The position numbers were made by a program, and so were the translations under genes. A stretch of DNA of 64,000 bases from Ruminococcus sp. (lineage in GTDB: Bacteria; Bacillota; Clostridia; Oscillospirales; Ruminococcaceae): positions 62,001-126,000 of the forward strand of contig JAJBSV010000016.1 in assembly GCA_020861185.1 (NCBI GenBank), written 5' to 3'. The notes below the pieces were generated by a model, which was not told where the DNA came from, did not search any database, and saw only the letters and a program-made list of their open reading frames with translations. Within the stretch, counting starts at the first letter, position 1. Each line of letters begins with the position of its first letter. This document shows, piece by piece, positions 45,896 to 56,364 of the stretch.

Positions 45896-46284
45896 CCCCA
45901 AAAATATTATTTCAAAATTCACACTCATATAAAAATTGCACAAAATGGCGGGGTGAGGTGGCGTATCTTTAGAAATTATTACATGTTGCATTGATGGGCA
46001 AAAATGTGGTACTATTAAAGAAACTCAAAGCGACATTCTGCGGCAAATTGTTATATTTGCTTCGGGACAAGTCATAATTATAAATTTAATGGATAGAAAT
46101 CAACAAATCTGCGGCGTTGTGTATGTTGCTCGTCGCTAACTCCAAATTTTTAGTTTGAACCCAGAAAAAAGTTGTTGATTTTTCATATCTACGGTGTTAT
46201 AATAGTGTAGACAGAGTGGCAGTGCGTTGAAAAAATCGGCGCACCGCCTTAGATGCGTTTATTTGAAAACTGGTGGCGATAGAG
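45896..46284 (+). other. gene-free leader upstream of the pilus locus
   Basis: No gene seen. Two promoters are possible: TTGCAT, 18 bp, TACTAT (45986-46015) and TTGATT, 17 bp, TATAAT (46175-46203). The second gives an 80-nt leader with GGCAGTGCG (46218) pairing with CGCACCGCC (46241), a hairpin with one mismatch. No known riboswitch was recognised. Confidence 0.5.
46175..46203 (+). promoter_or_regulatory. sigma-A promoter of the pilus locus
   Basis: TTGATT, 17 bp, TATAAT, about 82 bp before the first gene. Confidence 0.6.
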
Positions 46285-46845
46285 ATGGGCTTGTTCAAGC
46301 AAAAAGAAACCGGTGTAAAATTAAAAAAGCTCAGTCGCGAGGAGCTTGTTGAAATAATTTATGCTCTCCAGCAGAGCGAGAAAACTCTCAAAGAGGAGAA
46401 TGAAAAGCTCCAGAGAAGAATCGACGAGAACGAGCAGGTCATCAGCCATTTCGGCACCGTTGCCGACGCTTCGCAGAGTCTCAACGACATCTTCACCGAA
46501 GCACAGAAGGCTCTTGAGCAGTACTTGATGGCGATTCGTGTTACCGCCAGCGGCAGGGAGTATGACAGCGGAATCGACGTCGACGGCTACGTCGACGTTC
46601 AGTTCGCACAGCATCGCGCCGAGGAGATTGTCGCCGAGGCTAACCGTCAGGCGGACGAAATTCTTGCCGAAGCCAGGCGCGAAGTGGACAGCGCTCTCGA
46701 GCTTGTCCGAATGGTTGACAGCGAATATGCCTCTCTTGCCGACTCCGACAATGCCGACAGCAGTGATACCGACAGCGACAGCACCGACGATACGGAGGCT
46801 GAGACTATCAGCATCAACGGAGTCAGCTTTGACGGCATGATTTAA
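46285..46845 (+). CDS. coiled-coil protein of the pilus locus
   Basis: 186 residues, no signal peptide. Residues 15-55 and 110-145 are strongly coiled coil (LQQSEKTLKEENEKLQRRID; RAEEIVAEANRQADEILAEA), the second like the DivIVA/GpsB or ATP-synthase b family. The C-terminus is Asp/Ser-rich (DSDNADSSDTDSDSTDD) and ends SINGVSFDGMI. It is the first gene of the locus; the signal peptidase follows at 15 nt. It may position the pilus machinery at the membrane, but that is inference. A GTG at 46273 is an alternative start. Confidence 0.7.
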   Translation: MGLFKQKETGVKLKKLSREELVEIIYALQQSEKTLKEENEKLQRRIDENEQVISHFGTVADASQSLNDIFTEAQKALEQYLMAIRVTASGREYDSGIDVDGYVDVQFAQHRAEEIVAEANRQADEILAEARREVDSALELVRMVDSEYASLADSDNADSSDTDSDSTDDTEAETISINGVSFDGMI

Positions 46846-46860
46846 TAAGGAGAGCTTGCA

Positions 46861-47454
46861 TTGTTAAAAGATAAAAAGAACCGTGCTCTTGTTTTGCCGT
46901 CGGAGGACGACGTCAAAGCGGAGCGCAAGCGTCTCAAATACCGAAGAAGATTCATAACAACGCTCCGGACGACCGTCTATGCACTGACTGTCGTAGCGGC
47001 GATTGCAGCATTGTTGGCGACGCTCTTCCTGCCGGTACTTCAGGTTTCCGGCTCGAGCATGGAGCCGACGCTTTCGGACGACGACATAATCCTTCTCATC
47101 AAAACGGATAACCTCTCGACAGGAGACCTCATCGGCTTCTACTATCAGAACAAGCTTCTTCTGAAACGAGTCATAGGGGTTGCCGGAGATGTCATAGATA
47201 TTGATGAGGAAGGCAACGTAACCGTCAACGGCGAGCTTCTGGATGAGCCGTATGTCACGAACAAGTCAATAGGGGAATGCGACATCGACCTGCCCTATCA
47301 GGTGCCCGAAAACAGGGTGTTCGTAATGGGCGACAACCGAGCGACGTCGATTGATTCCCGTAGCAGCGTTATCGGCTGCATCAAGGAGGATCAGATAGTC
47401 GGAAAGGTTCTCATAAGAATCTATCCGTTCAAGAAGATATCATTTATAAACTAA
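46861..47454 (+). CDS. lepB: signal peptidase I of the pilus locus
   Basis: 197 residues. One helix at about 38-62, then the catalytic Ser in VSGSSMEPTL (near 68) and Lys in LLLKRVIGVAGD (near 104), and MGDNRATSIDSR, all canonical. TTG start preceded by AAGGAG. Pilus loci often carry their own signal peptidase for pilin secretion, which fits here since the giant protein and pilins follow directly. Confidence 0.92.
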   Translation: MLKDKKNRALVLPSEDDVKAERKRLKYRRRFITTLRTTVYALTVVAAIAALLATLFLPVLQVSGSSMEPTLSDDDIILLIKTDNLSTGDLIGFYYQNKLLLKRVIGVAGDVIDIDEEGNVTVNGELLDEPYVTNKSIGECDIDLPYQVPENRVFVMGDNRATSIDSRSSVIGCIKEDQIVGKVLIRIYPFKKISFIN

Positions 47455-47509
47455 AACAGCAGTTTATTATATTACGTCAAAGTAGTACCAACAACTGTGG
47501 AAGGATGAA

Positions 47510-50500
47510 GTGAGTATGAGAAACACACTATTAGCTTACATAGACAGATTCAGGCATGACCGTCGTCAACGGGCAATGCTGGGGTCTGTTTTGCTTGTTT
47601 TAGCGGTCATAGTGACCTTGCTTGTCTATTGGCAGCTCCGTCTGAGCGGTATTGCCATGACAAACGAGACCTATTGCGGCTATGAGGAGCATGTCCACAC
47701 GGATGAGTGTTATGAATACACTCTCATATGTGAGCTTGAGGAGACTGGACACGTTCACGATGAGTCCTGCTACGAAGAACAGCAGGTGCTTGTCTGCGGT
47801 CTGGAAGAAACTGAAGGACACACCCACAGCGAGTCCTGCTATGACGAAGAGGGTAACCTCGTCTGCGGCTTGGAAGAGTTTGAAGGACATACTCACAGCG
47901 AAGCGTGCTATGAGACCCAGACGGTTCTTATCTGCGGTCAGGAAGAGACTCCCGACGCGCACGTCCACACCGACGAGTGCTACGAAAAGACCCTCATCTG
48001 CGAGCTCGAGGAGCACACCCACACGGTCGAGTGTCTTATCGACCTGACTGCCGACGTTGAGGACGAAACAATCTGGTCGGCAACCATTCCCGAGCTTACG
48101 GGAGACCTCCGGACCGACATTGTCGCGATTGCGAATTCGCAGGTCGGCTACACCGAATCCACAGCCAACTACTCGCTCGGCGAGGACGGAATCACCCACT
48201 ACGGCTACACCCGCTACGGCGCATGGTATGGAAGCGAATATGCCGACTGGGATTCCATCTTTGCGGCATTCTGCCTTGACTATGCCGGCATCGCCGACGA
48301 ATTCTCATACAATGCAGGTTCCTTCGCATGGACGGTTGACCTTGCAAACCTCGGCTATTATCAGTCTGCGGACAGCTATGTCCCGTCCGCCGGCGACCTC
48401 GTATTCGTCGATACGGACTTGGACGGCAGAGCCGACAAGACCGCCGTTGTCGTGTCCGTTGACAACGTATTCTCGACGGTAACCGCAATTCAGGGCAACT
48501 ATACCGTTACCGATGCCGATGGCAATTCCACCGACGCCGTCGCCTATGTCACCTACAGCATGACTGCGACTGCCGCTCCCGTCCTTGCGACCATCTCGGA
48601 AGACGGCGAGACGGTTGACGATGTGGTTCCCGTAATCCTCGGCTACGCCAATGTAACTTATGCAGTCGAAACCACGGATGAAGAAGCTGCCGAAGAGGAA
48701 GCAACCGAAGAGGTTGCGGACGAAGAAGAGATTGACCTTGACGGCGAGACCGACGAGGAAATCACTGATGAAGAAATCGCCGACGAAACCACCGAGCCCG
48801 AGGTTGTCGGCTCTGCGGCTGTTCTCACATACGCCGGCGAGGACTATACAATAACGGTCACCTACGGCGAGGATGCCCTCATCCCCGAGGGAACCTATCT
48901 TGTAGCTTATGAATATTCGAGCGACAGCGAAACCTATCTCCAGAGATACGCCGAATCCGCCGCTATCTACGGTTGGGAAGGCGAGCCGACCGAGGACTTC
49001 CGTGTCTTCAACATCGGTCTCTATTATGACGGCGTCGAGATTGAGCCCGCCGCCGAGATTCAGGTGAGCATCACCTACACCGCCGCCGAGAACTCCGACA
49101 GCGTCAGCGTCACCCACCACGGCGAAACCGCCGAGCCCCTCTATGCCGTCTCGGAGTACTCCGAAGAAACCGGCACTGAAACCGTAACGTTTACGACTGA
49201 TGGGTTCTCGGATTATTCGGTTATGCTGGCGAGTACCGGAGCTGAGGAAAATAATGGTCTGACGGCGACATCGAGTAATCTCGAAGATGTTGCGACTGTT
49301 TCATGGAGTTATACGGGCGCAACTTATGACGATGGCTCTTTCTACATCGATTTCCGTATTGATTTTACCGGACTTTCCGTTGACACGATAACGTCCGACA
49401 ACTACACCTTATATCTCACACTTCCGGACGGCGTAACCATTCCGAGCAATCTTGTCGGTTATACATTTGATGGTCACGATAAGAGTGGAAAGGTTGCATT
49501 TACCTATTCGTTCGTTCAGGTTGGCGATACCTGGCAGGTAGTACTGGTGTTTGATGAGAGCTACGTTTCGAGCGCAACCGGCACTCTTGTTGACGGATAT
49601 GTAACTTTCGAGGGTTTATACTCGCTTCAGGATAAGAATGATGGTGAAACGACCGAAATCAACATCTACAGCGGTGATACGGTTGTTATAACCATTGACG
49701 GCGACGATGTTACTACCGATGATGATGAGAACTGGCTTGGCGATATTTCGGTTGAAAAGTCGTCGGCTTCAGGATACAGTACATCTACAAACAGCATCAC
49801 ATATACTGTTGTTATATCCTCAAAGAACGGTACACAGAATAGCATCAGCCTTACCGATGCTATTGATTTTGCCAATAACAATTCGAATTTCGGCACTCTC
49901 TCGGTAAAGTCAATCACCATTGACAGTGTCAAATACTACACCGACTACTACAACAGTTCTTACTATACCGGCAATTCGAAGGATGTAAGCGTCACCAATA
50001 CAAGCACAGACGGTGTGAGCATTACACTGGATGCACTCAGCGGCACGAGCACAAGTGTCAATTCCAATACACAAGGCGACTGCTACGTTATAACCTACAC
50101 GGTTTACTTCAACACGCCTGAAAGCGGCGACTATAACACATCCATCTCCAACTCCGCAACGGCAACAAGCGACACCGATGCCGGTGAAATCAAGGACAGT
50201 TCCGAAGTCACCAAGAATGCCGTCGGCTCCTCCGTCACCAAGACAGGTGATTATGACGCCGATACCAATACCATCACATGGACTATTACCTACAATGCGA
50301 CAGGCGCGAACATTGCAGGCAAGATTCTTTATGATTATCAGGTAGACGGCACGTCATTTGCGGATGCTACAACCGGTCTGGATATTAATAATTCCGGCAC
50401 ATACGAGTATGTGTATGACACTAATGGCACTGATATTATCGGAATTAAATTCCTGGCAGTGGAAGATACCGACGGTGATGGAACGGCGGATTCCAACACA

Positions 50501-53500
50501 AATACTTATACCATCACCTATACAACCGAAGCAAGCGCATATCTCGGTTCTTCGTCATATACTGCCCGAAATATTGTTACTGTTGACAACGTAACGGCTT
50601 ACGGCAACGAGACCGTTGGAACCGGCGGTAAGCTGAGCAAAATCCTTTCGGATTCTGCATCTACCACTAAGACCGATGGCACAACAACGACCAGAGATTT
50701 GACATGGACATCAACAGTTACGATTCCCGTCGGCGGCATCAAGGATGGTTCCTACCTTGTGGATTACCTCGGCACATCCGGCAAGGATTATTCGTCATAC
50801 ACAAGCACGGACACCACCGACCAGTGGTTCACCTACAGCCAGATTACAACGTTATTCAGCTATCTCGCGACAAACGGCTTGCAGATTGTCGGTAGCAGTG
50901 GCACTACTGTACTGAGCTATGGCACAGACTTCACGCTCTATGCTTATGATGCAACGTCAGGGGCATGGGTTGCCTATGGTGATATCGCCGACAACGGTGA
51001 TGTCTATACCGCTTACCAGATATATTTCTTGAAAGACAACGACAACTGCGCCGGCACGTTGACCCTCACATATTCTACAACCGCCGATATCAGCGATGTT
51101 GAGGATAACTCCGTAGCATCCGAGACTTATTACAACTCTGTAAAAATCGGAAGCCTCGAAGCTTATGCAAGCTATACTGAGCAGAACACGGTTTACAAAA
51201 CCGACGGAGACAATCATAATGATGACACCGATGTCACAGTCGACGAAGACGGCGAGCTCACTTGGATTGTTCATCTTTACATTCAGGCGAATAGCACCGA
51301 GACATATACTGTCACCGATAACTTGCCTGCCGGTCTGACCTTTGAATCTGCGAAGGTAACCATAAACTGGGACAGCGCTACCTTGTCTGATGACGATAGT
51401 GACGGAAAGATGTCTGCTAATTTCGGTTGGATAACTCCGACCGCTATTGAGGGCACTGTCACCGGCAATTCGACAAACGGCACAACCATCACGATTGATG
51501 TTCTTTATGACCATTACAGTCAAATCGTTGCGAGCGGCGGCTATATCACTATAACCTATACCGCAACAATAGATGGTCTGGCAGATTTAATTGCCGATGT
51601 AACCAGCGGCACAACTGTCACAATCGGCAGTTACGATAATAACGTTACCGTTTATTACGGCACAACAAAGTACGGCGACGACAGTCAGGAACAGGATGTT
51701 TCCTACACGAAGACTGATGAAGGCGACACGAGCACCACCGACCACGATGTCGTTGAGAAGAGCGGCGTATATTCCTCGGGCGATGCCACCCTTCGCTATG
51801 AAGTTCTTCTGAACCTCGACGGCGAAGAGCTCAACGCAGGTTCGAATCTGACATTCACGGATATAATTAAGACCTATTATTATAATTCGAGTGGTATTGA
51901 AGTCTCTCTTCAAAGCTCCTCCGTGACATTCTATCAGCTTTACAAGATAGATTATGATGAGTCTGCCGATACCGGCACATACACCGATTCAAACGGTGTT
52001 ACCCAGACTATTACTTCACTCTCTTCGAATATCTACTCTTCGTCCAGCCCGACCAATACCGTTTATCGCTATGTCGAGGATGAAACAACACCGACGTATA
52101 GTTACTACTATATGGAAGCGGTTTCGATACCGTGGACTTATACTGCGGAGGATGATGGTTGGGGCAACTATACCCACACTATCACCGCTACAATCCCTGA
52201 TAAGACGAGTATTCTTGTCATATACAAGTATGATGTAAGCACTTCATATTCAGAAGGCGCTTGGTTCTCTATAACAAATAACGCTTATCTGACGGGAGAA
52301 AACACTACGACCGAGACCGACAAGACTGAAAGCGGCGGTCAGTGGAGCGAAGAGAAAACCTCTGGCGGTATCGTTTCCGGCAGTGGTATCACCATCTACA
52401 AAGTAGAGCCTAATAACTACAGTGCCACCGTTTCCGGAGCCAAGTTCGAGTTCTATATGTATGACACAACTGCAGGCAAGTGGGTGCAGATTACTCAGGA
52501 CAAATTCCTCACCGGCACGGATACTACAGACAGTACCAAGACAGTAAGCAATCCTTCCGATGACACGATGACTTCCGATAACTACCTCGTCACTGAGGAT
52601 GGTGTTATCAACATTTCGAGTACGTTTACTTACGATGATGGTAGCGGTACTGCGGCATATGCTTACTACAGTTGGTATCAGACAGATACACTTTACTACA
52701 TAGTCGAGGTTGAGGCTCCTTCGGGCTATGAGCTTTTGAATAAGGAGAAGGTTTACTTCTACTGGTCGTCGGATAACGGCACGTTGACTTACCCGAGCGA
52801 TGTTGACCAGTACAACACCAAGATTTATGACCTCAATGCAACCTCGCTCAATCCGACTGTTTACATCGAAAATCAGCCGAATACTTCGTTCACCCTTGTT
52901 AAGGTCAGCACGACCGACACAAGCGTCAGACTTTCGGGTGCAACCTATGCTCTTTATGAGTTCCATGGCAATGCCGACACCAAGGCTGAGGACGGCACAT
53001 GGACCCGTATCGGTACCTATGTGACGGATGAAAACGGCGAGATTACAATCACCTACAATGACGCGATATACGACTTCAACCATGCGTATAAGCTCGTTGA
53101 GGTGGAGTCGCCCGAAGGCTACAATATCGGTTATAACGATATGGAAACCACAACCTTCTACTTCTACTGGTCGTCGCCCGATACTGCCGATTATCCGACG
53201 GTTCTTCCTTCCGACTGGGCAAGCGGCTCCACAGGCACCTCGCCGAGCGAAGCCATCGACATCTCGACTCAGAGCGCGAGCGTTCAGGCTACAAACACCA
53301 AGACCACAACCACCGTTGCGGTCAAGAAGCTTTGGGTCAATGAGTCCGGCACGGATGTAAGCGACAGTAGCTACAAGACCACCGTTCAGCTTTACTACTA
53401 TGTCCTGCCCCTCGATTCGAACGGCAACCCGATTCGTACTATTGACGTCTCCACAGCTGCCCAAATTACCATAACGACAGCCGAGCCGAACACAACGGCG

Positions 53501-56254
53501 ACGTTGTTCAGCAAGTCATTGAGTACGACAATCGTAGCTGGCGACTGGACATATGGCTTCATGGGCGGCGATGTTCCGAACATGATTTCTGCCTTGTCCA
53601 ACAGTGACTATAACGATATCTACCTTGAGTTTGTAATTCAGGGTGGTAGTTCACCTTCATCCGTAACTCTGAAGCTCCAGAGAGCTACTGACTACAATAC
53701 TATAGGTTCCGTTTCTCCAACCAATGTTGAGTTGGTTACAACCGCAAATGCCGGTGTTTATTACTACCATCTCCAGTATAGCTTAAGTGCTATAGAGGCG
53801 GCTCTGGAGAGCGGCTACTCGCTGAGCGACGTTGTAGCGATAGCTCTTGATACATCAAGTATCACCGACGCCGGAACTATTATAAGTGTAAACGTCTGTG
53901 CCGGTGCTGACTATGCTGTGCCTTCAGCGACGGTTGATAAGATTCTTGATGATGGTACTTCTGGCAGTACTTATATCGGCGCATACTATACCAGTGATTC
54001 TGCTGCAAGCGCATTGCAAGAGGATGGCGCTACTATAGCAATAACCTATAGTAACGCAACAAGCGGAAGCGTGCTCGTGGGCGTTGAGCTCAACTCGACG
54101 AATTACTATAAGGCTGTAACAGTTTCCGATACGTCCGGCACAATATACGTCCTTGTGTCTGATTTAGGTATTCCTGATAGCGTCGACTGGAGCAGTTATG
54201 TTCAGGTATATGCTCAGTACAATCAGTGGTCAAGTCCCATATTCACCGGTACTATAGATTCCATTTCTATCCTCATTCCTTCCACCTCGTCGACAACGGC
54301 AACTTATGCTGTTGTGGCATCCGCAACGAGCTGTGATACTTATAACGCAGGAACTGAAAATCTTACGAGTGACTGGACGACTTACCTCACAGGTAACGAC
54401 AGCGTAAGAGCGGCTCTGACGGTTGATGGTGCGATGATTTATATCGAGTATGACTGCACCTCGGTTCCTTCTCAGGCAACCTTGGGTATTCAGTACACTT
54501 CCAATAGCTACGGCGATAACGAAAGCATCTCGATTGTCACGGACTATTCTGCCGGTTCGGGCACTATAGCAATACCGGTAAGCAGTATTCTTTCCGGAAA
54601 TTATGATACCGATGACTACAATGCGATCTTCTTGAATGTCGGCTCGAACGATTCCGGCAAGGTTACAATCAAGTCGGTATCCGTTATCATTCCGTATATT
54701 GCCGATGCCGGTGTTGCACCGGTCAACAGCACCTCGGTAATCCTCTATAATCCGTCAACCGGATATACGAGAGACTTGGCCAAAGGCGACTACGAATACA
54801 ACTACATTTCCAAGTATGAGGATGAGCCAGGATACACCGCTGGTGAGATTATCTCAGACAAGGACAGCACCGTATTCACCGGTTATGGATTCCTCGACGC
54901 CATCTACAGCGACGTTGCGACAACCGTCTCGATTATGCTTGAGAACGTATTGATTGATGGCAGTGCGCCTTCGACGACCGACCTCAAGAGGCTTGCTCTT
55001 GTAATTCAAGGCGATATATCCGTTGGTGGCGAGGGATATGGCGAGATATGCACCGTTTCACCTTATGATGTTGTAGCTAACAGTGACGGTTCGTACACCC
55101 TCTACTACTCAACATCAACCATGACAGACACCCTTAATTCCAAGGGCTATGCCTCCGCTTCCGACGCTTGCGCAGACTATAACGGCGTGGCACTTCAGCT
55201 CGAAATTGGCGGCTCCACCCTTTCGGCGACCATCAGCGACCTGAGAGTCACCGGCACGGTTACTGATTACTATGCCGAAGAGGCTCTCGAAGGTGAAAGT
55301 AGCTACTACACAAGCACGCTTTACTCCGACGATGTCTACACGCTTGACAGCACGAATAACTGGTCCGTGGCAATCGCGGGTCTTCCCTTGAGCTACACCG
55401 TCGGTGATACGGAATACGCTTACTTCTACTACTTCTTAGAGACAGCCGACGACAGTTACACGGGCGTCGACCTCAATAACTACAACCTCTATACAACCTA
55501 CTCTCAGTCTCAGGGCGAGAACGGCGGCGGCGAGATTGTCATAGTCAACACCCTAGTCGAGACCACCTCGGCGAAGGTCGAGAAGGTATGGGTTGACCAA
55601 GCCGGCAATGTTGTCACCGACACAAACACAGCCGTTCAGATCAGTGACGTAAAGGTTGCACTTTACTACTACCTCGTTGAGGACACCAGCGGCACATCTA
55701 ATGGGACTATAGGAACCTACAGTTTGTCCGATCTCGTCGGTGAGAACACGACTTCTTACAGATATGGCACATCGACCTATCAGCTCACCGCCAATAACAA
55801 CTGGACGCTGACAATCGAAGGTCTTCCGAAGTACACTGTAGTGGGTACGACAAAATATCTGCGTTACTACTACTTCGTTGAAGAAAGCACAACGGTTTCG
55901 ACTGTATCGCCCTCCAATGCCACTTATTCACAGAAGGAAGGCGTTCTCAACAGCGATACAACAATTACAATAACGAACGTCGTAACTGACGAAGCTGTCG
56001 GCTATCGTCTGCCGTCGACCGATGGAACGGGCGGAAGGATTTACATCTTCATCGGCTTGACACTGATGGTTCTGGCGCTCCTCGGCTGTGCATACAGAAA
56101 CATCCACCGGATTCGCTTCTCGGCGGTGAGCAATGACACGCTCGTCCGCAAGCCCGCGAAGCCCGGCACCCCAAACGAGGAAAAGTGCCTGCGGCACCAA
56201 AAGAAACTCTCAAAAGACCGGAACGGTGATTCACGAGCCGGACCGAAAAGCTAA
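47510..56254 (+). CDS. giant multidomain surface protein, putative pilus tip adhesin
   Basis: 2914 residues. A helix at about 22-44 targets it for export. Then about six His/Cys units of the form HxHxxxCYxxxxxLxCxLEE (about 60-170), a CHAP-like domain (about 200-345) whose catalytic Cys is Asp248 and His is Lys310, an acidic linker, and roughly six beta-rich domains (500-1580). SpaA/Cna_B-type domains begin near 1650 and 1800 (ends SPEGYN). A Cna_B domain starting at about 1940 seems to resume at 2604 after an insertion of four similar beta modules, and another lies at about 2690-2800. The end has LPSTDG (2834) and a helix, then a long basic tail. GTG at 47510 or ATG at 47516 may be the start. 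AAGGA precedes both. Confidence 0.85.
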   Translation: MSMRNTLLAYIDRFRHDRRQRAMLGSVLLVLAVIVTLLVYWQLRLSGIAMTNETYCGYEEHVHTDECYEYTLICELEETGHVHDESCYEEQQVLVCGLEETEGHTHSESCYDEEGNLVCGLEEFEGHTHSEACYETQTVLICGQEETPDAHVHTDECYEKTLICELEEHTHTVECLIDLTADVEDETIWSATIPELTGDLRTDIVAIANSQVGYTESTANYSLGEDGITHYGYTRYGAWYGSEYADWDSIFAAFCLDYAGIADEFSYNAGSFAWTVDLANLGYYQSADSYVPSAGDLVFVDTDLDGRADKTAVVVSVDNVFSTVTAIQGNYTVTDADGNSTDAVAYVTYSMTATAAPVLATISEDGETVDDVVPVILGYANVTYAVETTDEEAAEEEATEEVADEEEIDLDGETDEEITDEEIADETTEPEVVGSAAVLTYAGEDYTITVTYGEDALIPEGTYLVAYEYSSDSETYLQRYAESAAIYGWEGEPTEDFRVFNIGLYYDGVEIEPAAEIQVSITYTAAENSDSVSVTHHGETAEPLYAVSEYSEETGTETVTFTTDGFSDYSVMLASTGAEENNGLTATSSNLEDVATVSWSYTGATYDDGSFYIDFRIDFTGLSVDTITSDNYTLYLTLPDGVTIPSNLVGYTFDGHDKSGKVAFTYSFVQVGDTWQVVLVFDESYVSSATGTLVDGYVTFEGLYSLQDKNDGETTEINIYSGDTVVITIDGDDVTTDDDENWLGDISVEKSSASGYSTSTNSITYTVVISSKNGTQNSISLTDAIDFANNNSNFGTLSVKSITIDSVKYYTDYYNSSYYTGNSKDVSVTNTSTDGVSITLDALSGTSTSVNSNTQGDCYVITYTVYFNTPESGDYNTSISNSATATSDTDAGEIKDSSEVTKNAVGSSVTKTGDYDADTNTITWTITYNATGANIAGKILYDYQVDGTSFADATTGLDINNSGTYEYVYDTNGTDIIGIKFLAVEDTDGDGTADSNTNTYTITYTTEASAYLGSSSYTARNIVTVDNVTAYGNETVGTGGKLSKILSDSASTTKTDGTTTTRDLTWTSTVTIPVGGIKDGSYLVDYLGTSGKDYSSYTSTDTTDQWFTYSQITTLFSYLATNGLQIVGSSGTTVLSYGTDFTLYAYDATSGAWVAYGDIADNGDVYTAYQIYFLKDNDNCAGTLTLTYSTTADISDVEDNSVASETYYNSVKIGSLEAYASYTEQNTVYKTDGDNHNDDTDVTVDEDGELTWIVHLYIQANSTETYTVTDNLPAGLTFESAKVTINWDSATLSDDDSDGKMSANFGWITPTAIEGTVTGNSTNGTTITIDVLYDHYSQIVASGGYITITYTATIDGLADLIADVTSGTTVTIGSYDNNVTVYYGTTKYGDDSQEQDVSYTKTDEGDTSTTDHDVVEKSGVYSSGDATLRYEVLLNLDGEELNAGSNLTFTDIIKTYYYNSSGIEVSLQSSSVTFYQLYKIDYDESADTGTYTDSNGVTQTITSLSSNIYSSSSPTNTVYRYVEDETTPTYSYYYMEAVSIPWTYTAEDDGWGNYTHTITATIPDKTSILVIYKYDVSTSYSEGAWFSITNNAYLTGENTTTETDKTESGGQWSEEKTSGGIVSGSGITIYKVEPNNYSATVSGAKFEFYMYDTTAGKWVQITQDKFLTGTDTTDSTKTVSNPSDDTMTSDNYLVTEDGVINISSTFTYDDGSGTAAYAYYSWYQTDTLYYIVEVEAPSGYELLNKEKVYFYWSSDNGTLTYPSDVDQYNTKIYDLNATSLNPTVYIENQPNTSFTLVKVSTTDTSVRLSGATYALYEFHGNADTKAEDGTWTRIGTYVTDENGEITITYNDAIYDFNHAYKLVEVESPEGYNIGYNDMETTTFYFYWSSPDTADYPTVLPSDWASGSTGTSPSEAIDISTQSASVQATNTKTTTTVAVKKLWVNESGTDVSDSSYKTTVQLYYYVLPLDSNGNPIRTIDVSTAAQITITTAEPNTTATLFSKSLSTTIVAGDWTYGFMGGDVPNMISALSNSDYNDIYLEFVIQGGSSPSSVTLKLQRATDYNTIGSVSPTNVELVTTANAGVYYYHLQYSLSAIEAALESGYSLSDVVAIALDTSSITDAGTIISVNVCAGADYAVPSATVDKILDDGTSGSTYIGAYYTSDSAASALQEDGATIAITYSNATSGSVLVGVELNSTNYYKAVTVSDTSGTIYVLVSDLGIPDSVDWSSYVQVYAQYNQWSSPIFTGTIDSISILIPSTSSTTATYAVVASATSCDTYNAGTENLTSDWTTYLTGNDSVRAALTVDGAMIYIEYDCTSVPSQATLGIQYTSNSYGDNESISIVTDYSAGSGTIAIPVSSILSGNYDTDDYNAIFLNVGSNDSGKVTIKSVSVIIPYIADAGVAPVNSTSVILYNPSTGYTRDLAKGDYEYNYISKYEDEPGYTAGEIISDKDSTVFTGYGFLDAIYSDVATTVSIMLENVLIDGSAPSTTDLKRLALVIQGDISVGGEGYGEICTVSPYDVVANSDGSYTLYYSTSTMTDTLNSKGYASASDACADYNGVALQLEIGGSTLSATISDLRVTGTVTDYYAEEALEGESSYYTSTLYSDDVYTLDSTNNWSVAIAGLPLSYTVGDTEYAYFYYFLETADDSYTGVDLNNYNLYTTYSQSQGENGGGEIVIVNTLVETTSAKVEKVWVDQAGNVVTDTNTAVQISDVKVALYYYLVEDTSGTSNGTIGTYSLSDLVGENTTSYRYGTSTYQLTANNNWTLTIEGLPKYTVVGTTKYLRYYYFVEESTTVSTVSPSNATYSQKEGVLNSDTTITITNVVTDEAVGYRLPSTDGTGGRIYIFIGLTLMVLALLGCAYRNIHRIRFSAVSNDTLVRKPAKPGTPNEEKCLRHQKKLSKDRNGDSRAGPKS

Positions 56255-56364
56255 CCTTTAATGACCTGCCTCTCCCGCTTTGGGAGAGCACAGGAGAGAA
56301 GAAGACAACGCCCGTGGAAGGGCATGAATACAGACTAAATTCTATAATAAAGGAGAGCATAACA

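Noticed and set aside
46218..46260. c-di-GMP riboswitch before the pilus locus
   Set aside because: The hairpin is present but the conserved GEMM core and tetraloop-receptor pattern are not.
52250..53464. 404-codon open frame opposite the giant surface protein
   Set aside because: It arises from the Thr/Ser-rich codon bias of the sense gene and lacks a start signal.
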